Below are positions 8,442 to 17,414 of a DNA stretch of 48,335 nucleotides, piece after piece (positions within the stretch are counted from its first letter, which is position 1; each line of letters opens with the position of its first letter). The stretch spans positions 1-48,335 of the forward strand of contig CACWOX010000016.1 in the NCBI GenBank assembly GCA_902762615.1. The letters are read 5' to 3'. The position numbers were made by a program, and so were the translations under genes. The notes under the pieces were generated by a model that saw nothing but the letters and a program-made list of their open reading frames with translations, was not told the origin of the DNA and did no database searches. This stretch comes from an uncultured Ruminococcus sp. (GTDB taxonomy: Bacteria > Bacillota > Clostridia > Oscillospirales > Acutalibacteraceae).

Positions 8442-9266
8442 ATGTATATCCAGGTAATTTTTACATGCTACAACAGAGCAGAAAAAACGCAAAAATGCAT
8501 TCTGAGCCTCCTCTCGGGCAATCCCTCGCTGCAATTCCGCTTTATAGCGGTCAATGACGGGAGCACCGACAACACCTCTCAGATACTCGCCGCAACAGAC
8601 GAAGAATTTCACTGCGTCACCGAGATCAAGGGTGACGGCAGCCTGTTTTATTCCAAGGGCATGAGAAAGGGAATGGAAGCTCTCAACGCATCGGGAGAAA
8701 TCTCCGATTATGTCATGCTGGTCAATGACGACGTGGATTTTGCCGATCACGCCGTCGAGAGGCTGATTGACGAGAGCAAAGCAAAGCAGAATGCCATCAT
8801 CGTCGGCGCTACCCACGACGATAACGGTAATTTCACATACGGCGGAGTGAAATACAAAAAGGGTACAATTGACTATGCATTGATGACGTGTGAGCAGAGC
8901 GACGAGCTTTGCAACACCTTCAATGCCAACTGTGTACTGATCCCGTGGCGTTTGTATGCGTCGGTCGAGCCTATGGATGACCACTACGCTCATGCCGCGG
9001 GTGATTTTGACTATGGGTTTTCGCTCAGCAGAGCGGGAGCTTTGATATACACCTCGAGCTTTTATGCAGGCAAGTGCAACAGGAACCCTTCAAAGGGAAC
9101 ATGGAATGACCCCTCGCTTCCGCGAATCGAGCGGCTGAAAAAAAAGGAAAGTCCCAAGGGCTTGCCGCTTGGCTCATGGCTGCATTTTCTGCATAAGAAT
9201 TTCGGTCTGAAACAGGTCATACTTCACGGATTTACACCCTACATCAGAATCCTTTTGGGGAAGTAG
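8442..9266 (+). CDS. GT2-family glycosyltransferase, rhamnosyltransferase-like
   Basis: 274 residues, GT-A fold. The opening QVIFTCYNRAEKTQKCI, the AVNDGSTDNT nucleotide-binding segment and the metal-binding VNDDVDF (DxD-like) are clear. Residues GDGSLFYSKGMRKG and AGDFDYGF resemble a GT2 subgroup often annotated as rhamnosyl- or galactofuranosyltransferases, but donor assignment from this is weak. No membrane helix. AAAGGAG precedes the ATG by eight bases. It follows the dehydrogenase by 18 bases inside the operon. Confidence 0.85.
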   Translation: MYIQVIFTCYNRAEKTQKCILSLLSGNPSLQFRFIAVNDGSTDNTSQILAATDEEFHCVTEIKGDGSLFYSKGMRKGMEALNASGEISDYVMLVNDDVDFADHAVERLIDESKAKQNAIIVGATHDDNGNFTYGGVKYKKGTIDYALMTCEQSDELCNTFNANCVLIPWRLYASVEPMDDHYAHAAGDFDYGFSLSRAGALIYTSSFYAGKCNRNPSKGTWNDPSLPRIERLKKKESPKGLPLGSWLHFLHKNFGLKQVILHGFTPYIRILLGK

Positions 9267-9320
9267 CGGCATCCATAGTCCGTAAGTATGTTCCATTTAT
9301 TATACGGAGGAATTGATTAA

Positions 9321-10367
9321 ATGAATAAAATCGCGCTGATTACAGGCATCACCGGGCAGGACGGCTCTTATCTTGCGGAATTTCTGCTGGAAAAGGGCTA
9401 CGAGGTACACGGCATCACACGCCGTGCTTCCATTGCAAATACCCGCCGGATCGAGCACATTATTGACAGAATCAAGCTGCACGACGGCGACCTGACCGAT
9501 TCCACCTCTCTGATTAGAATTATTAAGCAGTCCAAGCCCTGTGAAATATACAACCTTGCGGCACAGAGCCATGTGCAGGTGAGCTTTGACGTGCCGGAAT
9601 ATTCCGGCGACGTGGACGCAATCGGTGTGCTGCGCATTCTCGAAGCCGTGAGAATGCTCGGCATGGAAAAGACCTGCAAAATCTATCAGGCATCCACATC
9701 CGAGCTGTACGGCAAGGTCGAGGAAATACCTCAGAGGGAAACCACCCCCTTCCATCCCTACAGCCCTTACGCCATAGCCAAGCAGTACGGCTTCTGGATG
9801 GTCAAGGAGTACCGCGAGGCATACGGCATGTTCGCCGTCAACGGCATTCTCTTCAATCACGAATCCGAACGCCGCGGCGAGACTTTCGTCACCCGCAAGA
9901 TCACGCTTGCCGCCGGACGCATAGCCGAAGGGCTTCAGGATCACCTCGAGCTGGGCAATATGGATTCCCTGCGCGACTGGGGATACGCAAAGGATTATGT
10001 CGAGTGCATGTGGCTCATCATGCAGCAGGAGCAGCCGGACGATTTTGTCATCGCAACAGGCGTGCAGCACACAGTGCGCGATTTCACCGAGAAGGCATTT
10101 GCCGCCAACGGCATTCAGATACGTTGGGAAGGCAGCGGACTTGACGAAAAGGGCTATGATACAGCCACCGGCAAAATGCTGGTCTGCGTCAATCCCGCCT
10201 GGTTCCGTCCCACCGATGTGGACAATCTGCTGGGCGACCCCACCAAGGCAAAAACGGTGCTCGGCTGGAATCCGCAGAGCACAAGCTACGAGCAGCTTGT
10301 GGAAATCATGGCAAAGCACGACAGAGCGCTTGCCATGCGCGAAAAAGCCATGAAGGAGGCACTTTAA
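9321..10367 (+). CDS. gmd: GDP-mannose 4,6-dehydratase
   Basis: 348 residues, normal length. It converts GDP-D-mannose to GDP-4-keto-6-deoxy-D-mannose, the first step to GDP-L-fucose. It is an extended short-chain dehydrogenase: [18 protein letters not shown] binds NADP, the catalytic Tyr-Lys pair is in YAIAK, and the family-specific [17 protein letters not shown] is intact. GGAGG lies ten bases before the ATG. The next gene, five bases downstream, is the GDP-fucose synthase, so the two-step pathway is complete in adjacent genes. Confidence 0.96.
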   Translation: MNKIALITGITGQDGSYLAEFLLEKGYEVHGITRRASIANTRRIEHIIDRIKLHDGDLTDSTSLIRIIKQSKPCEIYNLAAQSHVQVSFDVPEYSGDVDAIGVLRILEAVRMLGMEKTCKIYQASTSELYGKVEEIPQRETTPFHPYSPYAIAKQYGFWMVKEYREAYGMFAVNGILFNHESERRGETFVTRKITLAAGRIAEGLQDHLELGNMDSLRDWGYAKDYVECMWLIMQQEQPDDFVIATGVQHTVRDFTEKAFAANGIQIRWEGSGLDEKGYDTATGKMLVCVNPAWFRPTDVDNLLGDPTKAKTVLGWNPQSTSYEQLVEIMAKHDRALAMREKAMKEAL

Positions 10368-10372
10368 TTATT

Positions 10373-11317
10373 ATGATGGAGAAAAACGCCAAGATATACG
10401 TCGCCGGACACCGCGGAATGGTCGGTTCCGCCATTGTCAGGGAGCTTCAGAGACAGGGCTACAGCAATATCGTCACCCGCACACACAGCGAGCTTGACCT
10501 GACGCGTCAGGACGCGGTGGAAAGATTCTTCGCAGAGGAAAAGCCGGAATATGTGTTCCTTGCGGCGGCAAAGGTCGGCGGAATTATAGGCAACGCCACT
10601 GCCAAAGCCGACTTTATGTATGAAAATATGATACTCGAAATGAACGTGATTCACAGCGCGTGGCAAAACGGCTGCAAAAAGCTGGAATTTCTCGGCTCTT
10701 CGTGCATCTATCCCAGAATGGCTCCGCAGCCGATGCAGGAGAGCTGCCTGCTCACAAGCTCGCTCGAGCAGACCAACGAGGCATATGCCCTTGCCAAAAT
10801 CAGCGGCTTAAAATACTGCGAATATCTCAACACCCAGTACGGCACGGACTACATCAGCGTCATGCCCACCAACCTTTACGGTCCCAACGACAACTATCAT
10901 CCCACCCACTCGCACGTGCTTCCGGCACTGATCCGCCGCTTCCACGAGGCAAAGGTTTCGGGGGCGGAATCGGTCACATGCTGGGGAGACGGCAGTCCTC
11001 TGCGCGAATTCCTTTATGTGGACGACCTGGCGAATCTCTGCGTATTCCTGATGAACAACTACAGCGGCAACGAAACCGTCAACGCAGGCACAGGCAAGGA
11101 GCTGACAATCAAAGAACTCACCGAGCTTGTGGCAAAGGTAGTCGGTTATACCGGACGCATCGAATGGGACACAAGCAAGCCCAACGGCACGCCGAGAAAG
11201 CTGCTTGACGTCAGCAAGGCGGCAAAGCTCGGCTGGACATACAAGACCGAGTTAGAGGACGGCATACGGTTATCCTATGAGGACTTTTTGAATAATCCCA
11301 TGCGCGCAGAAAGGTGA
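10373..11317 (+). CDS. fcl: GDP-L-fucose synthase
   Basis: 314 residues. It epimerises and reduces GDP-4-keto-6-deoxymannose to GDP-L-fucose with NADPH. Motifs: NADP-binding VAGHRGMVGSA, FLGSSCIYPRMAPQPMQE, the catalytic YALAK, and NLYGPNDNYHPTHSHVLPAL, all characteristic of WcaG/Fcl. Two ATG codons stand in tandem (10373, 10376). GGAGG lies 13 bases before the first, at the end of gmd. Its presence implies that L-fucose or a derivative is part of the polymer. Confidence 0.96.
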   Translation: MMEKNAKIYVAGHRGMVGSAIVRELQRQGYSNIVTRTHSELDLTRQDAVERFFAEEKPEYVFLAAAKVGGIIGNATAKADFMYENMILEMNVIHSAWQNGCKKLEFLGSSCIYPRMAPQPMQESCLLTSSLEQTNEAYALAKISGLKYCEYLNTQYGTDYISVMPTNLYGPNDNYHPTHSHVLPALIRRFHEAKVSGAESVTCWGDGSPLREFLYVDDLANLCVFLMNNYSGNETVNAGTGKELTIKELTELVAKVVGYTGRIEWDTSKPNGTPRKLLDVSKAAKLGWTYKTELEDGIRLSYEDFLNNPMRAER

Positions 11318-11327
11318 TTAATACGGT

Positions 11328-12677
11328 ATGCACATTATTCTGTTATCCGGAGGCTCAGGGAAAAGACTCTGGCCTCTTTCAAACGACACCCGTTCCAAGC
11401 AGTTTATAAAAATATTCAAAAGACCCGAGAACAGCGCACCTCTCGGCAGGGACGAGGACACGGGCTACGAATCCATGGTGCAGAGAGTCTACCGCCAGAT
11501 CAGAACGGTGGACCCCGACGCCACAGTGACCATAGCCACCTCCAAATCGCAGGTTTCATCTATACACAATCAGCTGGGCGACGGAGTGTCTATCTCGGTG
11601 GAGCCCTGCCGACGCGACACATTTCCGGCTATCGCTTTGGCGACGGCATATCTGCACGACGTGCTCAATGTTCCATCGGAAGAAGCGGTGGTTGTCTGCC
11701 CGGTCGACCCCTATGTGGAGGACAGCTATTTCAAATGCCTTGACGAAATGTGTCACACCGCCGAGCAAAAGGGCGGATTGGTGCTGATGGGAATTAATCC
11801 CACCTTCCCCACCGAAAAATACGGGTATATCCTGCCTCATGAAGACGAGGACGGCAGCTCTCACTTTGAATTCAAGGAGAAGCCGGACGCCGAGACAGCT
11901 AAAAAATATATCGAAGAGGGCTGCCTGTGGAACGGCGGCGTATTTGCCTACAGACTTTCGTATGTGCTTGAGAAGAGCCGTGAGCTGATTGGCACAAGCA
12001 GCTATTACGAGCTTTACGCCAATTACGACAAGCTGAAAAAGATCAGCTTCGATTACGCCGTTGTAGAGAACGAAAGCCATCTCAGCATTATCAGATACTA
12101 CGGCGAATGGAAGGATCTCGGCACATGGAACACTCTCACCGAGGCGATGGAGGAAAGCTCTGTCGGTGACGTGAGAATGAACGACAAGTGCGACAACGTT
12201 CACGCCATCAATGAGATGGGCGTTCCGATGCTGGTCATGGGCTGCCAAAACATTGTCATTTCCGCCTCGCCCGAAGGAATTCTTGTATCCGATATGGAGC
12301 AGAGCAGCTACATCAAGCCCTTTGTGGACGATATCAAGCAGCGCATTATGTTTGCCGAAAAATCATGGGGACGCTACCGCGTGCTCGATGTGGGCGAAAA
12401 CAGCATGACAGTCAAGGTCACACTGAATGCCGGACACAAGATGAATTATCACAGCCATGAAAAGCGGGACGAAATCTGGACGGTGATATCCGGTTCGGGT
12501 CGCACCATCGTTGACGGAATGGAGCAGCCGGTAAAGCCGGGCGACGTAGTGACCATGGCGGCAGGCTGCAAGCATACCGTTATAGCCGGAAACAAGGGAC
12601 TGCAAATGATCGAGGTACAGCTCGGCAAGGACATCAGCGTCTCGGACAAGAAAAAATATGAGTTTCCTTATAAATAA
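11328..12677 (+). CDS. manC: Mannose-1-phosphate guanylyltransferase
   Basis: 449 residues, long form. The N-terminal nucleotidyltransferase domain (signature LLSGGSGKRLWPLSN, then KEKPD) makes GDP-mannose from GTP and mannose-1-phosphate. The last ~110 residues form a cupin related to type II phosphomannose isomerase, with WGRYRVLDVGE, HSHEKRDEIWTVISG and IEVQLG. The isomerase half may be redundant, since a type I isomerase follows directly. GAAAGGTGA precedes the ATG. Together with gmd and fcl it supplies GDP-fucose. No phosphomannomutase is in the window, so that step must come from elsewhere. Confidence 0.94.
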   Translation: MHIILLSGGSGKRLWPLSNDTRSKQFIKIFKRPENSAPLGRDEDTGYESMVQRVYRQIRTVDPDATVTIATSKSQVSSIHNQLGDGVSISVEPCRRDTFPAIALATAYLHDVLNVPSEEAVVVCPVDPYVEDSYFKCLDEMCHTAEQKGGLVLMGINPTFPTEKYGYILPHEDEDGSSHFEFKEKPDAETAKKYIEEGCLWNGGVFAYRLSYVLEKSRELIGTSSYYELYANYDKLKKISFDYAVVENESHLSIIRYYGEWKDLGTWNTLTEAMEESSVGDVRMNDKCDNVHAINEMGVPMLVMGCQNIVISASPEGILVSDMEQSSYIKPFVDDIKQRIMFAEKSWGRYRVLDVGENSMTVKVTLNAGHKMNYHSHEKRDEIWTVISGSGRTIVDGMEQPVKPGDVVTMAAGCKHTVIAGNKGLQMIEVQLGKDISVSDKKKYEFPYK

Positions 12678-12711
12678 CTCCCTTTTCCGGACCACAAAGG
12701 AACAATAGCTT

Positions 12712-13701
12712 ATGAATATTCCATTTATGCTTACACCCGCCGCAAAGAGCTACTTATGGGGCGGAAGTCGGTTAAATGACGATTTCGGAAAAAATATAAA
12801 CCTTGAGCCGCTCGCCGAGACATGGGAATGCAGCACCCATCCCTGCGGTCAGAGCACCGTTGCGGGCGGCGAATTTCAGGGAATGCTGCTGGGTGACGTG
12901 CTGGATATGCACCCGGAGTTTTTAGGCACTCACCCGCTTGAAATTACCCACGGCAGATCAGAGCTGCCAATCCTGATAAAGCTCATCGACGCAAAGCAGG
13001 ATCTTTCGGTGCAGGTGCACCCCGATGACGAATACGCTTTGAAGCATGAGAACTCTCTCGGCAAGACCGAGCTGTGGTATGTACTGGACGCCAAAAGAGG
13101 CGCAAGCCTTGTCTACGGCTTCAATCAGGATATGACCGAGCAGCGTGTCAGGGAAGCACTTGCCGACGAAACCATCGGCAATTATCTCAATTGCGTTCCC
13201 GTCCACAAAAACGACCTTTTCTATATCGAGGCAGGCACCATTCATGCCATTGGAGCAGGTGCGCTGATAGCCGAGATTCAGGAGAACAGCGACATCACCT
13301 ACAGACTTTACGATTATGAACGCGTAGGCAGCGACGGCAAAAAACGCCCGCTGCACATAGATCAGGCAATGAACGTCATCAACCTCAAATCGTCCGATAC
13401 CCCGCGTCAGCCGATGCGCGTGCTGAAATACAAAAACGGAGCTGCCAGCGAACTGCTCAACAGCTGCAAGTATTTTCAGGTAGAAAGACTTTTGCTCAAC
13501 ACGGAGATTAACCGTTCCCTGATGAAATTTCAGACAGGGAGCAACAGCTTCCATGCACTGCTTTGCGTAGACGGCTGCGGCGTACTGTTTGGCGAAGGGG
13601 TGACGCTTCCCTTTTTTAAAGGAGACTGCATTTTTGTGCCGTCGGAAAGCATTCCCATGAAGCTGCACGGAAAGGCTCAGATACTCAACGTGAGCTGCTG
13701 A
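12712..13701 (+). CDS. manA: Mannose-6-phosphate isomerase, class I
   Basis: 329 residues, the short Firmicutes-type enzyme. It interconverts fructose-6-phosphate and mannose-6-phosphate, bringing carbon from glycolysis into the GDP-mannose branch. Zinc and active-site motifs: LIDAKQDLSVQVHPDDEYA, GKTELWYVLDA and AGTIHAIGAG. AAAGGAA lies nine bases before the ATG. It is the last enzyme of the four-gene GDP-fucose cassette. Confidence 0.94.
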   Translation: MNIPFMLTPAAKSYLWGGSRLNDDFGKNINLEPLAETWECSTHPCGQSTVAGGEFQGMLLGDVLDMHPEFLGTHPLEITHGRSELPILIKLIDAKQDLSVQVHPDDEYALKHENSLGKTELWYVLDAKRGASLVYGFNQDMTEQRVREALADETIGNYLNCVPVHKNDLFYIEAGTIHAIGAGALIAEIQENSDITYRLYDYERVGSDGKKRPLHIDQAMNVINLKSSDTPRQPMRVLKYKNGAASELLNSCKYFQVERLLLNTEINRSLMKFQTGSNSFHALLCVDGCGVLFGEGVTLPFFKGDCIFVPSESIPMKLHGKAQILNVSC

Positions 13702-13756
13702 TTTGAGCGATGCATTGCATCGACACACCTATTTTTCTTTACGGCAGGTGATCAAT

Positions 13757-14905
13757 ATGAAAATCAACAGAAAAGAACCGATCTATTTGCTTATACTCCT
13801 TCAATTTGTCAGAATGCTCAATATGGGAGGCTACACCAAATACCTCATTCCGCTTGGCTTGTCCATGCTGTTTGTCATATATGGCAAAGACACGATCAAA
13901 CGCAACAACGCGTTTATTTTGGTTCCGGGTTTTACTTACGTATTTTTCGGATTGATGAGCAGCTTTATTTCGGGCTTTCTGGATTCATCTTCCATAAAAA
14001 CAGGTATATTGCTCACGATATCGTCGGTTTCCGTGCTCTTTCTTTATGAAAAAATCATTGATCATGAAATAGATATATGCAGGGTTCTCTTTCTGGCGTT
14101 TGCAATTTACACCGCCACATTTTTTACGATATCCTTCACCCGCTTTTCGGTCGTCTGGGAATCTACCAGGGCATTTATCTATGGAGCGTTTGTTATTTAT
14201 TTTTTGATAAAAGATGATTGGTTATTCTGCGCGTTTGCCGCTGTTTTTTGCTACATTTCGGATAAAAGAATAGCATTGGTCGGCGTCGTCGCGGCTGTCT
14301 TTTTTGTCATAGCAGTTGCCGTCATTACAAGGGCTTTCCGGATAGATACAAGAAGGATCTTTTTTATCACAGCTATTTTGGGAACAGTGACAGCCTATAC
14401 CATGACATATCTGATTCACACCGGTCTGCTGGTTGGATTCCTTGAGGGACATGGCATATCCTCCACAGGGCGCGATACGATCTGGGGGATTTTCCGGCAG
14501 TTCGCGCAGTTTGACATTGGATTCACCGGACAGGGTCTGGGCTTTGTCACGTCCAAGCTGGAAGAATTCAAAATCAGCATGAGTCATTCATGGTTCAAAA
14601 ATCTCCATTCCGATTTTTATACCGGCTATATTGATCTGGGATTTTTCGGTTTCGGCATCTGGATATTATCCTATTTCTGGGCATACGGCAATCTCACCAA
14701 ACCGGTACAGGACGATGACAGACCGCTGCTGTTTGCGATGGGTGCCATAGTTTATACATTTATCCTTTATCTGACGGACAACGTGCTGATTTACTATGAA
14801 TACTGGTTTCCTGTGAATATAATGCTGCTCGATTTAGTCAACAGACGTCCATGCGATCATAAAGAAAAACTACGGCTGCCAACATCACCGCTCTGTAATT
14901 GTTAA
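13757..14905 (+). CDS. Polytopic membrane protein, O-antigen polymerase/ligase-like
   Basis: 382 residues with about ten hydrophobic segments and a larger polar loop around residues 235-285 (STGRDTIWGIF, GQGLGFVTSKL), the layout of Wzy/WaaL-type proteins. The family shows little conservation, so the call rests on topology, the loop and its place at the end of a glycan operon. It would polymerise lipid-linked repeat units outside the membrane. I start it at the ATG at 13757 with GGCAGGTGA upstream. Another candidate start at 13703 lacks such a site and would add a hydrophilic leader. No flippase gene accompanies it, which is unusual for a complete Wzy-dependent locus. Confidence 0.7.
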   Translation: MKINRKEPIYLLILLQFVRMLNMGGYTKYLIPLGLSMLFVIYGKDTIKRNNAFILVPGFTYVFFGLMSSFISGFLDSSSIKTGILLTISSVSVLFLYEKIIDHEIDICRVLFLAFAIYTATFFTISFTRFSVVWESTRAFIYGAFVIYFLIKDDWLFCAFAAVFCYISDKRIALVGVVAAVFFVIAVAVITRAFRIDTRRIFFITAILGTVTAYTMTYLIHTGLLVGFLEGHGISSTGRDTIWGIFRQFAQFDIGFTGQGLGFVTSKLEEFKISMSHSWFKNLHSDFYTGYIDLGFFGFGIWILSYFWAYGNLTKPVQDDDRPLLFAMGAIVYTFILYLTDNVLIYYEYWFPVNIMLLDLVNRRPCDHKEKLRLPTSPLCNC

Positions 14906-14926
14906 TATCATTCACGGAGGTGCTCA

Positions 14927-15379
14927 ATGGGCAGAGAAGCAAGCTTTGAGCTGAATTGTTCCCGCTTTTCAGACAATTTGCTCGATATAATAAAATTGCT
15001 TAACAGCTTCGGCTGGACATATTATGATGAGGACGAACACGCCGAGTATCTGCCGGTGGGCGACAGAGACAGCTTCGACTGGCAGATGGGCGAAATTACC
15101 GAGGGCGACCTTTACGCCATAATAGACCGCAAGCAGCAGCGCGGCGAGACGGTGGGGCTGGTGATGTATTACCGCGACACCGAATACGGCATTACCCTGC
15201 TTGCCGCCAATACAAGCGAAATTTCGATAATGCCCAACATCAACCGCAAAACGCTCGACGAGGACGACGACACCGATTCCGTCACAGACGTGAGCTGGTA
15301 CGCCGAACGCATCATTCAAAAGCTGATTTGGTATAATTGCGATGTGGACAGCTTTAAATTTGAAGAATACACCGATTGA
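14927..15379 (+). CDS. Hypothetical acidic cytoplasmic protein
   Basis: 150 residues, strongly acidic, with no signal peptide or membrane segment. It begins MGREASFELNCSRFSD and has a central DEDDDTDSVTD run. I do not recognise a family. The ribosome binding site CGGAGGTG is good, and it follows the polymerase-like gene by 21 bases, so it is probably co-transcribed as last gene of the glycan operon. Its stop codon lies inside the -35 box of the next promoter. The codon use looks like its neighbours. Confidence 0.75.
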   Translation: MGREASFELNCSRFSDNLLDIIKLLNSFGWTYYDEDEHAEYLPVGDRDSFDWQMGEITEGDLYAIIDRKQQRGETVGLVMYYRDTEYGITLLAANTSEISIMPNINRKTLDEDDDTDSVTDVSWYAERIIQKLIWYNCDVDSFKFEEYTD

Positions 15380-15404
15380 CACAGACTCCTTTGTATGGTA
15401 GAAT
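15376..15404 (+). promoter_or_regulatory. Sigma-A promoter of the riboswitch/CDF exporter transcript
   Basis: -35 TTGACA (15376-15381), 17-base spacer, -10 TAGAAT (15399-15404). The -35 box overlaps the stop codon of the previous gene. An inverted repeat, AACAGC-AAC-GCTGTT (15408-15422), covers the expected start of transcription and could be an operator, a 5' hairpin, or a weak terminator of the glycan operon. Confidence 0.75.
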
Positions 15405-15460
15405 AATAACAGCAACGCTGTTGTAATATTTGCACAAAATAATGAATAATATTATTCTGA

Positions 15461-15545
15461 ACAGGCGTCTGTCGCGTGGCAGTCACGCCGGGCCTGCGAG
15501 AGCGGGCAGCAGTTTGAGCTTATGGTAAAGCCTGCGGGACAGACA
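15461..15545 (+). ncRNA. Probable metal-sensing riboswitch aptamer (NiCo/czcD-like four-way junction)
   Basis: The leader folds into a four-helix junction that I can pair by eye. P1 is 15467-15473 with 15538-15544 (GTCTGTC/GACAGAC, perfect). P2 is 15474-15478 with 15484-15488. P3 is 15492-15497 with 15502-15507, capped by a GAGA tetraloop. P4 is 15509-15512 with 15532-15535 plus 15518-15521 with 15528-15531. A terminator directly downstream shares bases 15530-15539 with P4 and P1, so the two folds exclude each other. Four-stem junction aptamers of the NiCo class precede czcD-type CDF exporters in Clostridia (established knowledge). The assignment to that class rests on architecture and context and was not searched. 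Expected logic: metal stabilises the aptamer and turns the exporter on. Confidence 0.6.
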
Positions 15546-15568
15546 AAATCTTCCCGCAGGCATTTTTT
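15530..15568 (+). terminator. Intrinsic terminator, riboswitch expression platform
   Basis: A ten-base-pair perfect stem (15530-15539 with 15552-15561) is followed by ATTTTTT. It is placed between promoter and exporter gene, and its 5' arm is shared with the aptamer, so it should be conditional. Confidence 0.8.
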
Positions 15569-15586
15569 ATACGCGGAGGGTTATAT

Positions 15587-16456
15587 ATGGACAGAAAGAA
15601 AACTGTGGAAAGAATCTCGGCAATCAGCATAGCCGTCAATCTCATTCTCTCGGTGGGAAAGCTGGCGGCAGGTATTCTGGCACATTCCGGCGCGATGGTT
15701 TCCGACGCGGTGCATTCCGCCTCAGATGTATTCAGCACGGTCATCGTGATAATAGGCTTCCGTCTGTCGGCAAAGGACGCAGACAAGGATCACCCCTACG
15801 GTCACGAACGTCTCGAATGTGTGGCAGGCATCATTTTAGCTGTCATTCTCTTTATAACAGGTCTTGGCATAGCAAAATCCTCCTTCGATCTGGTGATATC
15901 CAAGGATTACCTGACCGCGCAGACGCCCGGTATCGCCGCGCTGATCGCCGCGATCGTCTCCATCGCCGCCAAAGAAGGGCTTTACTGGCTAACCATATTC
16001 TACGCCAACAGGATAGACTCCCCCGCGCTCAAAGCCGACGCATGGCACCACAGAAGCGACGCGCTCTCCTCCATCGGCGCAATGATCGGCATTATCGGCG
16101 CTCGAATGGGGCTTTCCATATGCGAACCTGTCGCCAGCCTTGTAATCTGCCTGTTCATCATCAAAGCATCTATAGAAATATTCAGCGACGCTACCAGCAA
16201 GATGACCGACAAGGCGTGCGATGAAGCCACACAAAACTCGATACGCGAGATCATTTTGGCGCAGGACGGCGTCGAATCGCTTGCCGAGCTGAAAACCAGA
16301 ATGTTCGGGGCAAAAATGTATGTTGACGCTGTGATAACGGTGGACGGAAATCTTCCCCTGACGGAAGCTCACGCCATAGCCGAATCGGTGCATGACAGCG
16401 TGGAGCACGCCTTTCCCAACGTAAAGCACTGCATGGTACATGTCGATCCGGCTTGA
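15587..16456 (+). CDS. Cation diffusion facilitator (CDF) metal exporter
   Basis: 289 residues with six predicted membrane helices and a C-terminal cytoplasmic domain of about 85 residues, the standard CDF plan. It exports a divalent metal by exchange with protons. The metal site is His43-x3-Asp47 in helix 2 (SDAVHSASD) and His154-x3-Asp158 in helix 5 (WHHRSD), which fits Zn/Co/Ni/Cd-type rather than the DxxxD pattern of manganese exporters. GGAGGG precedes the ATG. It is a single-gene unit under its own promoter and a conditional terminator, so expression is probably controlled by the leader RNA. Confidence 0.92.
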   Translation: MDRKKTVERISAISIAVNLILSVGKLAAGILAHSGAMVSDAVHSASDVFSTVIVIIGFRLSAKDADKDHPYGHERLECVAGIILAVILFITGLGIAKSSFDLVISKDYLTAQTPGIAALIAAIVSIAAKEGLYWLTIFYANRIDSPALKADAWHHRSDALSSIGAMIGIIGARMGLSICEPVASLVICLFIIKASIEIFSDATSKMTDKACDEATQNSIREIILAQDGVESLAELKTRMFGAKMYVDAVITVDGNLPLTEAHAIAESVHDSVEHAFPNVKHCMVHVDPA

Positions 16457-16556
16457 ATTTTTACATTTTTTATTATTATGAAATTTTTATATAAGCAAAC
16501 CGAAAAGAGCCGCATCATTTCAAATATGAAAGAAATGCAGACATAATGTGAATCAT

Positions 16557-16598
16557 TTGTAAATAATCGTAAAAAATATAAAATCCCCTTACGTAAGG
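16557..16598 (+). promoter_or_regulatory. Promoter and palindromic operator candidate of the merR-ABC operon
   Basis: -35 TTGTAA (16557-16562), 16-base spacer, -10 TAAAAT (16579-16584). A perfect 12-base palindrome, CCTTACGTAAGG (16587-16598), follows at the expected start site. CGTAA recurs at 16606-16610 and 16616-16620. An alternative promoter with a MerR-like 19-base spacer is TTGCTC (16601-16606) and TATTCT (16626-16631). A MerR family gene follows, so autoregulation is likely. Confidence 0.5.
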
Positions 16599-16653
16599 TA
16601 TTGCTCGTAACGCCACGTAATAGGCTATTCTTGGGGTGAAGGAGGTGAAAGCT

Positions 16654-17376
16654 ATGTCAAAATACACGACAGGAGAGATGGCAAAGCTCTGCGGCGTGAC
16701 AGTCAGGACGGTGCAGTATTACGATACACGGGGCATTCTTGTTCCGGCGGAGCTTTCGGAGGGAGGCAGGCGGCTCTATTCCGAAAACGACCTGAAACGC
16801 ATGAAGATCATCTGCTTTCTGAGAGACTTAGGACTTCCGCTTGATTCCATTTCCCAGATGCTTGCCGAGGACGACCCGGGCAGCGTCATTTCACTTCTTC
16901 TGGAACAGCAGGAGAAGGTGCTGAAAGAAGAAATCAGCGAGCGGCAGGATAAGCTGGACAGGCTGGAATCGCTCAGACGTGATCTCAAAGACGTGGAGAC
17001 GATCTCTTTTGAATCCATCGGCGACATAGCGTACACAATGACAAACAAAAAAAAGCGCAGGAAAATCCATGCAGTCATGTTGATCACAGGCATTCCTGTC
17101 ACGCTGCTGCAATGGGCAGCCATCGTTCTGTGGATCGTGAAAGGTTGGTGGTGGCTGTTCGCGGTCTGGGCAGTTATTGCCATCCCGTGGGGAGTTATTA
17201 TTTCAAAATATTACTACGATCACACTGCTTACCTTTGCCCCCAGTGCCATACAGTATTCACACCGACCTTTAAAGAGATGTTCTTTGCAAGGCATACGCC
17301 CTCGACGCGCAAGCTGACCTGCACCTCATGCGGGCATCACGGCTTCTGCGTGGAAGTGGCAAAGGAAGAAGAATAA
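16654..17376 (+). CDS. Membrane-tethered MerR-family regulator with C-terminal zinc ribbon
   Basis: 240 residues in four parts. Residues 4-70 are a typical MerR winged helix (YTTGEMAKLCGVTVRTVQYY). About 75-118 is the dimerisation coiled coil. About 140-161 and 165-184 are two hydrophobic membrane segments. At 195-226 two Cys pairs, CPQC and CTSC, make a zinc-ribbon-like tail. MerR proteins normally end in a soluble ligand domain, so a membrane anchor plus metal finger is unusual and suggests sensing at the membrane. The start is the ATG at 16654 with a perfect AAGGAGGTGA. A GTG six codons earlier overlaps that site. It leads an operon with a small membrane protein and an ABC transporter. Confidence 0.88.
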   Translation: MSKYTTGEMAKLCGVTVRTVQYYDTRGILVPAELSEGGRRLYSENDLKRMKIICFLRDLGLPLDSISQMLAEDDPGSVISLLLEQQEKVLKEEISERQDKLDRLESLRRDLKDVETISFESIGDIAYTMTNKKKRRKIHAVMLITGIPVTLLQWAAIVLWIVKGWWWLFAVWAVIAIPWGVIISKYYYDHTAYLCPQCHTVFTPTFKEMFFARHTPSTRKLTCTSCGHHGFCVEVAKEEE

Positions 17377-17414
17377 AAATAGAGAAACCATTGGATTAGA
17401 TAGGAGGTATTATT

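Noticed and set aside
9300-10319. 339-codon minus-strand reading frame
   Set aside because: It lies opposite gmd, whose motifs are unmistakable. It has no domain sense and no ribosome binding site.
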